From NCBI GenBank assembly GCA_015143295.1, contig CM026554.1, positions 54,930,627 through 54,994,626 of the forward strand: 64,000 bases of DNA. Direction: 5' to 3'. Shown piece by piece: positions 39,301 to 54,300 of this stretch. This DNA comes from Tetracentron sinense (lineage: Eukaryota > Streptophyta > Magnoliopsida > Trochodendrales > Trochodendraceae). A program made the translations under genes and the position numbers. The number at the start of each line of letters is the position of its first letter. Position 1 is the stretch's first letter. The notes beneath the pieces were generated by a model. The model had not been told where the DNA came from and did not search any database. It saw only the letters and a list, made by a program, of their open reading frames with translations.

Positions 39301-42300
39301 TAGTATTTGGACCAAAGACACTTTAGGCTTCTGTGTAGAACCCAGGGATCCCTACAAAAATTTTGTTCTTACTATGGACAACAACATGGGATAAAAGCCT
39401 CACGTCTAACTACTTGAAGAATAGAGTGGTGGCTTCCAATAGATGCTTTATGTGTTTGTCTGAGGAGGAAAACATGGACCATTTCTTGCTCCATTGCCCT
39501 TTTTAGATGGATTTGGTATTAATTCCTCTCTCCTTGGAGTCCAGTGGGCTTTTCCTCTTACATTTCTTGGACTCCATCTCTAGCTGGTTTTTTTGAGATT
39601 TGGACCCCCTTGAGCATGTTGTCTGGTGTCATTTATTGGAGTGTTTGGGAGGGAAGAATAGGAGGGTGTTTGAAATTTGTCAAGTCCAAAGGAGAGGACC
39701 TGGCAAAGCCTTTCCTGGTTTGGTGCTCCTGTATGCAGGAGTTTGTCAATTTTGATCTTGAGGCCTTATTTCACTTGTCCAAGTGTTAATGAAGTTGCAT
39801 CCCCAGGCTTTCATCTTGCGGTTTTTCCTTTGTGGTGGTGTGTTCATTGCTTGATGACCCTTTTTCAAATTTTTTTCTTTCCTTGTTGTCTCACGTATTT
39901 ATATATTGATGTGCTTTACCTTTCCAAAAAAATCTTTCTACACTCCTCCATGCACGTTAGTTTTGACTTTCCCCTCATCCTTATAGAGCCTTCAATTTAT
40001 ACTAACTTACTCATTTTCATGGTTCCAGTCTTGGTCTTTGCTGAACGTCTCCAAACCATTTCTGTCAACTGTCCTTTATTTTATCACATATTAGAGCTAC
40101 TCCCATATTTTCTCGAATGCACTCATTTTTAAGCTTATATTTCTTAGTTTTTCCATTCATCTATTTGAACATCCTCAACTTAGCTAACTAATTCTATGAA
40201 TATGTTGTTTCTTGGTCGCCCAATATTTTGTTCCATAAAGCATGACTGGTTTTATCTCTATCTTTTAAAGATTTTTTGAGATAAAATAAGGGAGAGTTGA
40301 CAGAGATGGTTTGGATGCATTCAACAAAGACCAATTATGACACAAATGAGAAGAAGCGAGTTTGTATAGGTTGGAAGCTCTAAGAGGGTGAGGGGAAAAT
40401 GGTGTGTATGGAAGTAGTACAAAAAGATTTGATAGCACATACTTGAATCTTAGTCATGGCCTTTAATCAGCATGGAGTGACAAATCAAGATTCGTTGTTG
40501 CCAACCCCAAATATTTAGGATAAGGCACTGATGACGAGCAGGTCTAGCTTGCACACCTAACTTGCTATTGCTTTGGGGATCATTGCCTTGCAAATGAGGT
40601 GGTTGACCGACCCTTCCTGCCCTAACCGATAAAAAAAAAGATTTACCCTTTTTTTTTATCGGTAATCACGAGGAATATATTAAAAGAAATGAAACAAACG
40701 CTACAAGATGAATCTAGAGGTTACTGAGGAGTAACCAAAGAATTCTATAAAGCTACAAAAGGAAAAACAGGAACTAACTAACAAGAGTAACTACTAAATT
40801 TACGACATTGCTAGGAGCTGGGTTCCCACACTTGTAGACACGTGGCTTGATGACAACCATTCCGAAATTGATTTCTTTATGCGCGCACATATTTGAGGAA
40901 TCAAAGAAGGGGAATTCTCGAAAACTCTAGAATTCCTCTCCTTCCAATGGCCCATACTATAGCCCTGAGCATCACATACCAAATTATTGCATGATTACCC
41001 ACCATACTGGCTCGAGTCCAACAAGATAAAGAGTTCTGGAAAGACTAAGGGAAGGTCCAGACTACTCCGACCTGGGTGAAAAAGTAACCCCAAATCTCAT
41101 GAGCAACGGGACAATGAAGCAACAAGTGATCCATTGACTCTTCTGCTAGTGGGCACATGTAACATTGATTAGCCATCCTCTAGCCTCTCTTTTTCAAATT
41201 TTCACAGGTGAGGATTTTATCCAAAGCTGTGGTCCAAAGGAAGAAGGCTACTTTTAATGGAATTAGAGGGTTCCATACTGATTTATGAGAAAAAGAGCCG
41301 AAAGAGTTTGGCTCAAACGATTGTAGCAATGATCTCATAGTGAACTGCCCATTTTTATCCTTAACCCAAAGCCAAGCATCTCTACTAAGTGGTCGAGGTA
41401 CATGAGGTTGTACTGCTTGAAGAAGGGAGCAATAATCTTCGATTTCCAATCATTCAGGGACCACCTCAATCTCGGGGTCCAAACAACCTCATCATTACGT
41501 ATCTCATAGCATTCAACGACTAATGATGATTTGTCTATGGCTATATTGAAGAGATTTTCAATCTGAACCCGGAGATTACTCTCTCCATACCACATCATTC
41601 CAGAAACGAATATCCGTCCCACTACCCACTTTAAAAGAGAGGAATGGGTCTAACAGACTCGCCACCTCCATGATTCCTTTCTACAATCCCACCCCATGAG
41701 GGCCCCTAAGCGGACTGGGTGCCCAACACGAAGCATGGCCATATCTTGCAAATCACATGACGCCATAGGCTTTCCCTTTCCTCCCCGAAACGCCATATCC
41801 ATTTACATAAAAGAGCTTTATTAATGGCTACCAATGGTTTCAAATTTAGACCACCTTCTTGGGTGGGTGGGTGGGTGGGGGGCAACAGACCTAGTCCCAT
41901 GCCACCAAGTGGCACCTAGGATTCCCTCCTTTGCCACTCCACAAAAAATCCTTCTGAAGGCGTTCCAATGAGCACTCAAGACCTCAGGGTATGGTAAGAA
42001 GGGACAAGTAGTATGTTGGGAGGTTTTAAGAGTGCTTTTAATCGGGGTCAACTTACCCCCTTTCAAGAGAAGATAGACCCTTCCTGTCCTAGTGGTACGG
42101 ATAACTAGAACTTATTCTTCCGAGGCTAGCTCTAGGACAAGCAGAGGTGATTTTTTCTCCTCTGGGGCTAACTCCAAGACTAATATATTATATAAATAAG
42201 TAATTCTGCTTCATTAACTTTTTGATTCAGTTATAGGGTTGACAGGCTCGATGACTGACGGTTTTGAAGAGACTTTCTTGATTATGCCTCTTTTTTCAGT

Positions 42301-45300
42301 TTCCCCTCTTACCCATCTTCCTGTTGATCCCATATATCTGGAGCGAGCACTTCAAACCCCTCACCTGCTGACTAAAAGACCCTACTAAAGTAGCTGAAAG
42401 TGTAGAAAGAGAATAATAAATTGAAAAATCACTGGAATTGATCAAAGACTGCTAGATCGTAACAAGTACAACCTATAACTAAGATTAGCAATGCAAGAAA
42501 CCAGTGATAAAACTTGCCTGCTTAAAGCTGGAAATAGTAATTTAACTGATGACAAACACAAAAAAATAGGGTATGAACTCTGAATTTTATGAAAAAATAT
42601 AATTAGAATTTATTACAGTATGGATGTCAACTCTTTTTACAGACCTTCACTAGATTCCTTTTTTCAAACTTAAAAATTAAAACACTTTCCTATACTAATC
42701 CTACTTCTATTTAGACTATTTTAAGTTTCTAACTCTATTTGCCTTATTCAACAACAAATCTGGAATAGTAACGTCTAATTAAATTCCAATAGTTTACTTC
42801 CTATTTTAACTCAAACCACACTTTCTTGTCTAACAATAAAAGGCTTTGTATCCTATGCATAGTCAGTAGGCATCCTCCTGTAGATAATGGAGTACATAAC
42901 TAACTGATCATGTGATCTGGTAAAATGAAAGAAGGACATAACTTTCTCCCAGAATATATATATATTACAGCGTTTGTGTGTGTGTGATTATTCATGTGAC
43001 AAAAGTTTCTTCTTTTGGTTCCATTTGTCCATTCGATAACTGTTTGACATGGTTTTCCTTTTGTCTAAAGGTTGTATCCTCATCTGAATGTAAGTTCTGT
43101 AGATGTATATATCTATATCCCGTTGATCAGATATGTACCGGCATCTTTTTATGTGATAGACATCTTTGTTCTATCTACTGACATTTTCCCCTCTATTTTC
43201 TTTGTTTCACTATCTTATTCTTATTGCGTCTAGATCCTGATGTAAGGCTTGCCCGTAGAATAAGGCGTGACACAGTTGAGAGGAGTAGAGATGTGAATTC
43301 TGTTCTTGAACAGGCAAGAGCCTTCTTTATTTTTTAAATTGTTTTTGCTTACTATATACCGAAAGAAAAATCTCTTCCATTTGGTAATTGAATTTCTTTC
43401 CCTTCAAGAGATAAGTTTATCTTCTTTTGGCAATGGATATGTGGTTATGTGACTGGTAATTTTATAGAACTTGATTTTTTGCCAGATGCATCTTCTACCA
43501 TCCACATCTCCTGGCGTATAATTATTGCACAACATGTGTACAACATTGGCTGAACTGAGGATGTTGAGGTGGATGAGTGGCAAGACTAGTAAAGGAACAT
43601 AAATTAGTGCATTAAGAAAACCTAGGAGTAGTTTTTATAGGTGATAGAATGGATGAGAGATAATTGGAACGGTTTGGCCATTTGCAATTATTGACATTTT
43701 TGTCATCAGTATGGAGTGTATTGGGGTAAGTCAAAGCCAAGGAGGGGATGGCAGATAATGATGTGGATCCAGCTAGTGTGGAAGGATTTGAAGGTGTATG
43801 CATTGATGAGGGATATGGCCCTAGATAAATTGGAAAAACTGAGCAAGATTCATGTAGCTGACCCCAAATAATTGCAACAATGCTTAGACGATGAAGATGA
43901 TGCATCTTCTAGCGTTTATGATATCATGGCTTAGATGATGCAGTCTTGGCCTTGTGCTCAAAGAAAAACTTCTGTTATTGTGGACATCTAACAATATGGA
44001 TGCAGAATTTATATTGTAGGATTTTGGGGTTAAATAAAGATCAAGGATTAGAAATACGGTTTTTGGGGATGTATCGGTCGCAGCTGATACCTAAACGTAT
44101 CAGTATTGGTTTCGGACGATACATATAAAATTTTCTTTTATAAGAAAAAATTATAAATAAATAAAATAAACTAAAAAAAAATCAAATGAGTTAAAGAATC
44201 AAATATAAAGTCATGGGAAGCAACTCAAAAACAAAGTAGCAAACACAATTACAATTACACAAAGAATTAAAACATAAATAATAAATATACGATACGTATC
44301 GCCCGTTTCGTATTAGTATAAATATCATACATGGGACTACCGATACCTATACGTATCACCTGTTTCGTATCAGTTTGGACGATTTTTATTTCTATGATAA
44401 AGATACGTGATTGGTTGGGGATTTACATCTGAATAGTTATGTTGATAAGTTTGGCTAAACTGCAAACCCAGTAGGATTTAAATATCAACTTAAAACCCTC
44501 ACAAAGGCTTACAACATCACTATTTTGGCGCATGGATCATCAAACAAGAAAATAGTAACCACCTCATAGGTCCATCTGGACTTGGATTGACAGAGGGTAG
44601 CTAGTCATGTTCTCATATGGTTCTAAGTTTTACATTAGATTAAAATTGCTATCTGGAGAAGTTCTGATTAGTTATTATTTCTCTTTGAAATCCCATATTT
44701 CTGGACTTTTATCACCTTATATGGGATAACATACTCTGCAAGTATTTGATTTGTTGTGCAGTATGCAAAGTTCGTCAAGCCTGCTTTTGATGATTTTGTT
44801 CTGCCATCAAAGAAATATGCCGATGTGATCATTCCCCGAGGAGGTGATAATCATGTTGCAATTGATTTAATTGTGCAACATATCCACACAAAACTAGGTC
44901 AGCATGACCTCTGCAAATTACATCCCAATTTGTTTGTTATTCAATCGACGTTCCAGGTACGTTTCTTTTGGTTGATACGGAATTGTTGTTATCTTACCAT
45001 CTTTTAGGGCTAGGCTCTACTTTTTTTGAAAGAACAGACAGATTTATGGTTTACAGTGATATAATCCAACCACGAAAGTGTTCCTGAATTTAAATCAGTG
45101 GCCACCTCTTGAATGGACCATAGCCCAAAAAACCATAATGATCGGCAAAAGAAAGGTCAAGATGTACAGGTAAAGAAAACAACACTGGGGGTAGGGTGGC
45201 CTGTAGGTTTTATGAGTGGGAACAAATACCAATCAGTCGGATGGTTGGGCTCGTCATATTAGTGTGGTTTTCAGGCTATGGTGTAAAAAATAAGTATGCC

Positions 45301-48300
45301 ACCAATTGAACAGACTGGGACCCATGTGAAAATGGGACCTTTACAGTATAGCATGTAAAGGACAATTAGTGTTAGCAAAGGCACTCGCCTAGGCAACTTG
45401 GCATTAATTGAAGGCTAAGCATTAGGGGTCCTCGACCCCCCTAGGCTAGACTCTCCCTAGGCAACCAGTTACACCATACATGCATAGACGAGAAAACTAG
45501 CCATGAGCAAGCCTAGGACCCTGGGGCCAGAATGCCATTTCAATTTTGTTTTTCCAAACCTTCATAATTATAATTTGTAGGGGAAATATGGCGATCCTAT
45601 GAAAATAGCCTACAAGACCTCTTCTTATTGGACGATTCCACTTTCATATTCATAGATAAATTGGATATAATCTAGCAATTAACTGTTGGATTTAAATTTT
45701 TATGTCACAAAAATAATGGTGTGTTATTTGAGTTCTTTTGCAAGATATCTTAGGAGTAAAGTTTCATTAGCGAGACTATAGTTTATATTTCACCGTATAA
45801 AATTAATTTCTTCATTAAATCCAATATCATAGAATATATACACAAAATGTCCCAGTTTCTGTGGCAGCTTAGTCTCTAGATGCTTGCCAAGATCAATAGC
45901 ATAAGATTAAACTAATAAATAGGCAGATTACAGGTAATATTTCATTTTCCTTCTCAAAATTCCCGAACTTCTGGGTTAGCTTAGTCACTGGTGAGTGCCT
46001 AGGTGACCAGCAAGGTCCAATTCCTAGGCGCTCGTAGGGATTTCGATTACACTGGACCCAGCACTTTTATCCTTGACAGACACAAAACTCTTTCACTCTC
46101 CTTTTTCTTTTTCCTGTTATTGGTAAATCACATTCCCTATCTTATATGTTCTCAAAATGAACTTTCAGTAATTCTTGTGTTATTTCCTTCTGCTGTGTTT
46201 TGGTCCTTAATGTAGCTATGCTCATGCTAGAGCTACTTGTCACAGATAAGAGGTATGCATACATTAATTCGAGACCGGGAAATATCAAAACATGACTTCA
46301 TCTTTTATTCAGATCGGCTTATTCGTCTGGTACCTTCTGTCATACAGCTTATCTCAAGTTCAGACGTAGAGCAGGGGTTAATATCCCCCTTTTTCTGAAA
46401 TAGTTTCAAACATGACTGTTTGTATTGAAGACTAAATAACTTTTCAGGTTGTGGAGCATGGCCTTGGCCATTTGCCATTTACTGAGAAGCAAGTAGTTAC
46501 TCCTACAGGTGTGTTAATAAGTTGCATGGCTTTAGCTTATTACTACCTTTATCATTTTTGCTCCAAGTAAACATCTTTTTTCTCCTATTAATTTTTTCTC
46601 TTTCGGAATTTTGCCATGTAAACTTAAGATATCTGAAATGGAAACCAAAAAGAACCTTATCGACCTTAAGTTATGCATGGATATGCTTTTACGTTCTATC
46701 TATACTATTTAACCATAACACAAGAACCTATATTAATTTACCTATATTATTAATAACCATAATCATTTGTGAATCGTTCTCTCTTTTAGATATTATTAAT
46801 GAAGCTTTTATTTACCTTTTAAAAAAAATAACCATAACACAGGAATCTTCTCACAGGCATGTTGTGTATCAGGTTTTTAGGGGTCTTCTTGTTAGTATCC
46901 AGCTGTTCCCATCTCCCGTCTGATACCGATGAACCGTTGCTTATGTGCTAGTCATGGAAATGATTGACCAAATATAAAAAGTTTTCCTAATATCTCATTT
47001 TACACTTGTTAAAGTAATCATCCAGACTTTTGCTTGTTTGATTGCTTTGAAAGATAAATGTAGCACACCTAACAGTTGTGGAGGGTTTTCCTTGGTAAAT
47101 GGTTGTGGAGTGAGCATAATAGTATTTGGTTCACAGTGATTTAAAGTATTGATGTTATTGGTTGGGATTCTAAATGGTGAATATGGTCAACACTCTTTGT
47201 CCTCGATTGCTATGTCATCTTGGTCAAGCTGTCGTCTTAAAGTTTGTGCTCTGCTTCCAAGGAACATTGTTAAACTTAACTTTGATGGGTGCTCTTTGGG
47301 TTTCCCATGTCTATTTGAGATTGGAGGGAGTAGCTTTTAGAAATAGTGAGGATCACATCATCTACGTCGTCGGTCTTCTTAGTTTTGGCCGGAGAAGGAA
47401 ATTCCGACTTGGCTGAGATTTTGCTTTTCTCAAGGTCACTTAATCATTAAGAGTCTTTCTTTGCCCTAATGAATAGGATTTGAGAATCGTGATCTATTTG
47501 GCAACGGACAAACGGAATTGGCCATTGAAACTAGTTAACGTGATAGAACTGTAAACGGAGCGGATAGTGGAATATCCGAATTCGTATCCAATTATATTTC
47601 CGACTATCCGAATAAATATCCGACGGATAGTGAAATATGATATTTGTATCGAACTCTGATTAAAATATTCGAATTCGGATAATATCCGAATTATCCGATA
47701 CCTTTTGAAAATTTTAAAATATATCAATTAATATTTAAAAAGAGTCGGTCTATGAGTACTCCTAAATATACTCTCAATTGTACTCCCTAATCCTAATTCC
47801 TAACCGTTTATAACCAACCACTAAGGGCCAGGATTTGAGTTGGCTTATTTTGTCTTTTTTAATGCCACATCAGCTCTAAGCCTAACCGTTTAATAATTGA
47901 GATAAACGGTTGGGATTAGGGAGCATATTTGGGAGTATCCCTAGACTAATTCATCTAAAAAACGTAAAAATATAATTTTTTTTTAAAAAAAATAGTAAAT
48001 TAATATTTTATATCTATCTATATTAAAAATAATGATTTAATATATTAAATTTTGTGAAAAGTTTATATTTTTTAAGTTATTTTAGTTTTATAAACATAAA
48101 ATATATTATTTATATATATTATACAATCGGTCGGATATTTATCAAATCAAATATACCAATATCCAAATTCGTATCCGATTATAAACGGATAGTATAACTA
48201 CTATTTGAATCCGCTCTGCCGGATACCTATTCGGATAATTATTCGAGTAAACGGATTCAGATACAGATAATATCCATTTACACCCCTAAACGTGATTAAA

Positions 48301-51300
48301 GTTCACAATTTGGCAGCATAAAAGAACATTTGGCTATCATGAGTTCCAAGCATGGTTCAAAATATCGTCGATATATCCGATATTTTAGAAATGTCGACGA
48401 TTATATCGATTTTGATGACTCCTGACAAATCTATATAAGGTATTTTGGTTTTCACAATTTTCGTAATGTCGATCGATATATCCGAAATATCGCACAATAT
48501 TTCAGAAATATCGGTCGAAATTTATGAATCGCAAATTAGTTTTTTTTTTTACAATTTTTCGTAAATGTCGATTGATATATCCGAAATATCGCACGATATT
48601 TTGGAAATATCGGTCGAAATTTACGAATCACAGATTGGTTTTTATCATTTTTCTTTTTACAATTATTGGTTCAATACAATATCTTTTTATTTTAAGGATT
48701 ATACTTGAATTCATGAATATTTTATTTTGTGTTGAATTTTAATAATGTGCTATTACTAGTATTATTTTTTTTGAAAAGATTTATTTTATTAAAGAGAATA
48801 AAATGGGTTTACATATCCCCTTCAATTGACTAAGAGGATAAAATAAAGTTAGTTTTTTTTTTTGACAATATAGAGAAATATCAAGAAGAAATTATAACTC
48901 AAACAAGCAGATAACGCATGTCACTTAACTTGAAAATACCATTAGTGATGTATTAACTATTATGCATAAAATCAATTGTATTTGATTTAATTGTTATGCT
49001 TGATTGGGAAATGAATATAACTTTTTATATGAGTTACATTAATATTAGTGAATCATATATTGTCGTCAATGTCATCGCACATCTTTGGCCCCCTTTTCAT
49101 TGCATCTCTTATATACATTGATGTTTTTTTTAATTTTTAATTTTTTTTAATTCTTAAATGTGTATTAATATCTATTTTAACATATCCTAAAGTTTCATTG
49201 AAAAAATCCATGTTTTTCACTATTTTTTTCGATTTTCCCCTTCACATGCAATATTGTTCCCGCGATATTGATATATCTTGCGATATATTCCCGATATATC
49301 TTTTTTCCACGACTCAACATGACATGCGATATCGACATTTAGAACCTTGGTTCCAAGAACGAAAGAGGACTTAATGGACTCTTAGTCAAGGGAGAAGGGG
49401 TGGATGGAGAGGGCTTGTATCTTGCGAAGTCCTTCCATCCTTCCATTGTATCTTTTGTTGTTGTAACCCCTTTCCCTTTTTTTTATTGGAAATAAGAAAG
49501 TCCATTAGCTTAAGAGAAAATACAGGAGAACTCTCAAGAGTTTATTGGAAAAGTAAACGCAATGAGAGACGAGAATAACGAAAATAAAAGAGGAGCTATT
49601 CATAAGATATCTATCCTACAATAACTATAACTTACAAACAACAATCTACTAGTTACAATAAGCAACACAAATCATCCAAATCCCTCCCTAAAAGCAGAAC
49701 ACCATAAAATAAACAAGCGTCTAATCCTTAAGACATAGTAACGAGGAGATAGTAGTGTCCTCAAAAACCTGCTTGTCCATTTCTTTTCAAATAGCCCAAG
49801 AAATGGCTAGGGGAGGACCGATCAAATTAGTGCCCTGGATGACTCCAACAGATTCTTTAAAAGGCTAACTGGATAAGAAGTCAAAAAAGGAAGATGAGAA
49901 GACCCAACACATCTCAACTCGAGATAGGAAGTAACCCCAAACAACATAAGCATAGGTACAATCCTCCACTTGGTGGTACAAGAAACAATGATAGCCATTC
50001 TCCACCCTCTAGACTTCAGATGCTCACACGTACAGATCTTATTCAACGATACAGTCGACAAGAAAAGATACCTTGGAAGGAATTCTAGGGTTCCAAACAA
50101 TTCGTTGTAGAAAAGTGAAGGGAGAGCTTGACCAAAACGACCATACAAAGGATCTCACCGAAAGTTTTAATGCAATCGGCAACACAAGCCTCACTGTTTA
50201 AAGCCAGGAGGTAAATATTCCTAAAGTCATCCGTACGGCGCGATAAGCTGCACCAAGGATCCTCCCAAAACTTGATATTTAACCCATTTCCCATCCTGAA
50301 TCTAATGAACCTCTGGAAGACGGTGGACAAACTTATAATATCCTTCCACAGACCCATCCCGTGAGAACCTTTACCTCTGTAATCTTATCTTCATTACATT
50401 AAAAAAAAATGTAGCTTTCCTAAAACTAATTAATTATAACATTAGTTTGCCTTTTAAGACATACGAATGGTGAATGCTTGTATTCTTGCTTGTTTTGTTT
50501 CTTTTAACTTGAAGAATGTACTTATTTTAGTACTAAATGTATACATCCACACTATCTTTCTTTGAGCTTGTGTCCGGTTTGTATAGATGGGATGTTAGGC
50601 TTAGGCTTGTAAGGATTAAACTTCTCGCCAACTCGCATGGAAGACCTGTAGTCCATGACTTCATGTTTAACATGAGTTGCTTATTAAATTGTTAAATTAA
50701 ACAACTAACAAAAAAAATTGTTAAATTAAACTCTGATGAAAATCTCTGAATTGTGCTTTTTTCTACTCCAGGATCAGTATACACTGGAGTTGACTTTTGC
50801 AAGAAGTTGTGTGGAGTATCCATTATTAGAAGGTGAGTCTGGAATCTTGGTTTAGGGCCTTTGGGCAATTATGGAGAGTAGGTTTGCTTGTCTTTTGTGT
50901 AGAAAAAAAGTTAAATAAAATTCAAAGCCAGCCTTCTTTTCAGTAACTGAACTTATTTATGCTGTCCCTAGACCTTCTAATTGACTTTTTTATCACTTGA
51001 ATTTCTAATCAACTGTAAATTTGAATTTTTACACATGATTTGACCAGAGTTATGACTTTAAATAGAACATTAATTTCATTACAGGGTTTGGGATGTATTT
51101 GGGATAAGGCATTGATGATGCATTAATTTGAATATTTTAGGGCTAAATTGATCAGACTAAGAGTGAATATTGTTAGTTGGTCATCAGAACCGGGAATAAA
51201 TCCTTTATCCCCTTTTTGTCTTTTTCCCTCAAGAAGGTGCCAAAAACAGAGCTTGCATGGGGTACTTTCTTTTCACTGAAAACAATAAAATGCCTGAAGT

Positions 51301-54300
51301 CCAGAGAGATGGTTGTTTTTTTTACTTTATACTAAGTAAATAGAGATATGGATGTTTTCTCCTCTATTCCCCCCCTCCCCCATCCCCCAAAATAATAATA
51401 TTTATTCAAAAATAAAATTTTCTCTCCCTCTACCATCCTATGATTTTGTTATATCGTAACAATTTAAGACCAATCCATGTTAACATGTTAGTATTGGTCT
51501 CATGTGATTACTTATTGTTAAATATTTGAAAGAATGACTTGTTATATTTTAGGGAAGTTAAATGATGTTGTAACTTTCAATGTCATCCTGCACCAATCTT
51601 TGAGCAGACTACTCGTAAGATCTATGATTTTGGATGCATGGACGAATACACATTCTGAGTCTTGATATCAAAATTAAGTTTTGTTATAGTTGTATACTGT
51701 AATAAAATTTGGCAAAAATTTTCTTGTTTATTCTGGTGCAGTGGTGAAAGCATGGAGAATGCATTGCGTGCATGTTGCAAAGGAATAAAACTTGGGAAAA
51801 TTCTGATTCACCGCGATGGAGACAATGGGAAACAGGTAAACTTTTACACCTAGATTTAATGCCTTTTAGTTTCTTACAGTTGGAAGGATCCTTGATAGTT
51901 CTCACATTAAAATTTGTTATCTCCGACTTCAAGCAGCTTATATATGAGAAACTTCCCAAAGACATTTCAGAACGACATGTCCTGCTTTTGGACCCAGTTC
52001 TTGCTACAGGTAACCATATTGTATCATGATTATGTTATGAAGTACATACATATTAAAAATAAGATACGTGCAGAAATTGGCTTATGGAAAAGAATTTCCT
52101 TTGTACAACAATCCCTTTTTGCACCATCCTTTGATGAGGAATTTGCTCTATATGTTCACATCTCTTGGAATATGATCAATTATGTTGGCTATCCTCCACG
52201 GGCCCCATGACTTACCTATTCGATGGTCTACAAATAATTCCTTCAATCTTGAATGCCCAGAACAAACAAATTCTCCTTAAAAAGTTGAAGACCTTGTAAA
52301 AAGCTTTAAGCTTTGTTCAAATCCGCAAATATGACTATTGGGATTTGCAAGGGCAGATACAGGATTTTCATGTTGGGTGTGTGTTTTGTTGGGGGGGGGG
52401 GGGGCACTCGATTAATTAACAAAGTAAATTTCCTAAGGGTATTGTTTCTCCTTGTTTATGAGGCGAGCTCAGCTGACCCATGTCTATGCCCTGTTAAAGA
52501 ATTAAATAACATTATATAAAAGATATTTTTTTCTTCAAAAGTTCAGGAGGCGGTTGCTCCCCTTGCCTCATGGCTATTTCTATTAACTTTTTTTAATAAT
52601 ATAGTATAATTTTTTTTTTAAGTTTAGGGGGCAGCTACCCCCTTGTTCCATGATTATGCCCTGATAAATAATTAAACAACAGTACAAAAGATATCTTTTT
52701 CTCAAAAGTTCAAGGGGAGTAGCTGCCCCCCATGTTCCATGGTTATGCCCTATTAAACTATATATATATATTTTAAATTTAGGGGGTAGCTTCCCCCATG
52801 CCCCATGTCTGTCTCTTAGTAACCCAAACCGTCAGTTTACCCACCCGCTCCCGCTCTCAAACCTCGCTCTCACGGTTTGAGAGCGGATTCGTATAGAGAG
52901 TGCAGTTTCCATTTTCGGAAAGCGCGGTTTCCATTTTCATAGAGCGCGATGAGTGCGCAAAGCTTGATCTCCACGCTGATGTCGCCATTTTTTCAATACT
53001 GTAACTCATAAAACGAAGAAGATAACCAGTGAAATGAAAGCTTTTGTAGAAATTACATTTTTAACCTTCTTATGAGTTAACGTTTACCGAAAGACATAAA
53101 AAGTCTTTCAAAAAAAATAAGCTACATCAATGCATGATGTGTTGTGACTTGCGTCAGTGTACACAGTGTACATGAGTCCTTTTCAACTCTTTTATATTAT
53201 TTGTTTTCAACTTTTTTATTATTCTTTATTTTTTTTTAACCTATGTGGATGATAATTCATTGCCAATTGAACTCTCCATGAGTTCAATCATATTCTGAGG
53301 CCAACACAATGTGTCTTTTAATCTTTACTAAGTGTGATTAAGATTCACTAATTTGTAAGGTTCAATAATATAACATTGAATTTTTTTAAAAATATTAAAA
53401 TATTATTTATATATATACCGGTGCTCCGGAGGCGCTCTCGACCATATCCTAAATTAAAATTTGACGCTCTCCCGCTCCTGCTCCCGCTCGCCGCTTTGGT
53501 TACTTAGGTCTGTTTTATTAAACTATAATTTTTTAAGAAAAAAGATAAAGGGGGCACTTACGTGCCCCCCCTCCCCCCCCGCGCTGCCCCTGCCCTATAA
53601 ACCATAAATTTTTATGTTTTACTTTTCATAAGTTCAGGAGGAGCACGTGCCCCTCCTAGCTCTGCCCCTGGGGACTTGAATCCATATAGAACACAACTAG
53701 TTGAAATTTGTTATGTTAAAATTGTCGCTGTATCTTTGCTATATCTTCCATCTAGATATGCTTTGAATGTTGTGAATTGTCACTGTAAAAGTTGGAGATA
53801 GCTATAACCTATTGAAGGTACTCCAAGGTAGTAATTCTGCAACTATTCATCCCATCAGCATGTTGGCTGGGGGGGAATAGTCTTCAAGTTGAGAATAAAA
53901 AAAGAAGGGAACAAAAAATAAGTAGGTTCTCTCAGTTTAGTTTATGTTCTTTAGGGGATACAGTTTGATCTTATTTCTCTCACGATTTTTTGTTTGTTGA
54001 TATTTTTTGGGGTTGAATTCTTTGATATTGAGGACATAAATATCTTCCATATTATTTTTCAAAACTGTTTTACAAGTTTATTTTATCTTGTTTAGTAGCC
54101 TTCTTGTCTTATATTCACTTGATTCCTCTTTTTATTCTCTATGTGAAACTATGTTGCTCAGATTTTTCAACACACCTGGCGTGTACCGTGTAGAAACGTG
54201 TGGACACGGACACGTATCAGACACAATTATTGTGACTCATATCAAACAGAATTTATTCATTTTGGACACAGACGCACTTGATACCCATAAACTTTTATTG

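Larger units (their letters stand above)
47055..49473 (+). mobile_element. L1-type LINE 3' fragment (RNase H), split by two hAT-like elements
   Basis: Plus-strand pieces give [10 protein letters not shown] and then an RNase H start, [15 protein letters not shown], at about 47265. Removing the two hAT-like insertions (47545-48288, 48351-49349) and one copy of each duplication would bring the RNase H body next to [16 protein letters not shown] at about 49380, which resembles the end of that domain. The joining is inference; stops remain. Confidence 0.6.
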
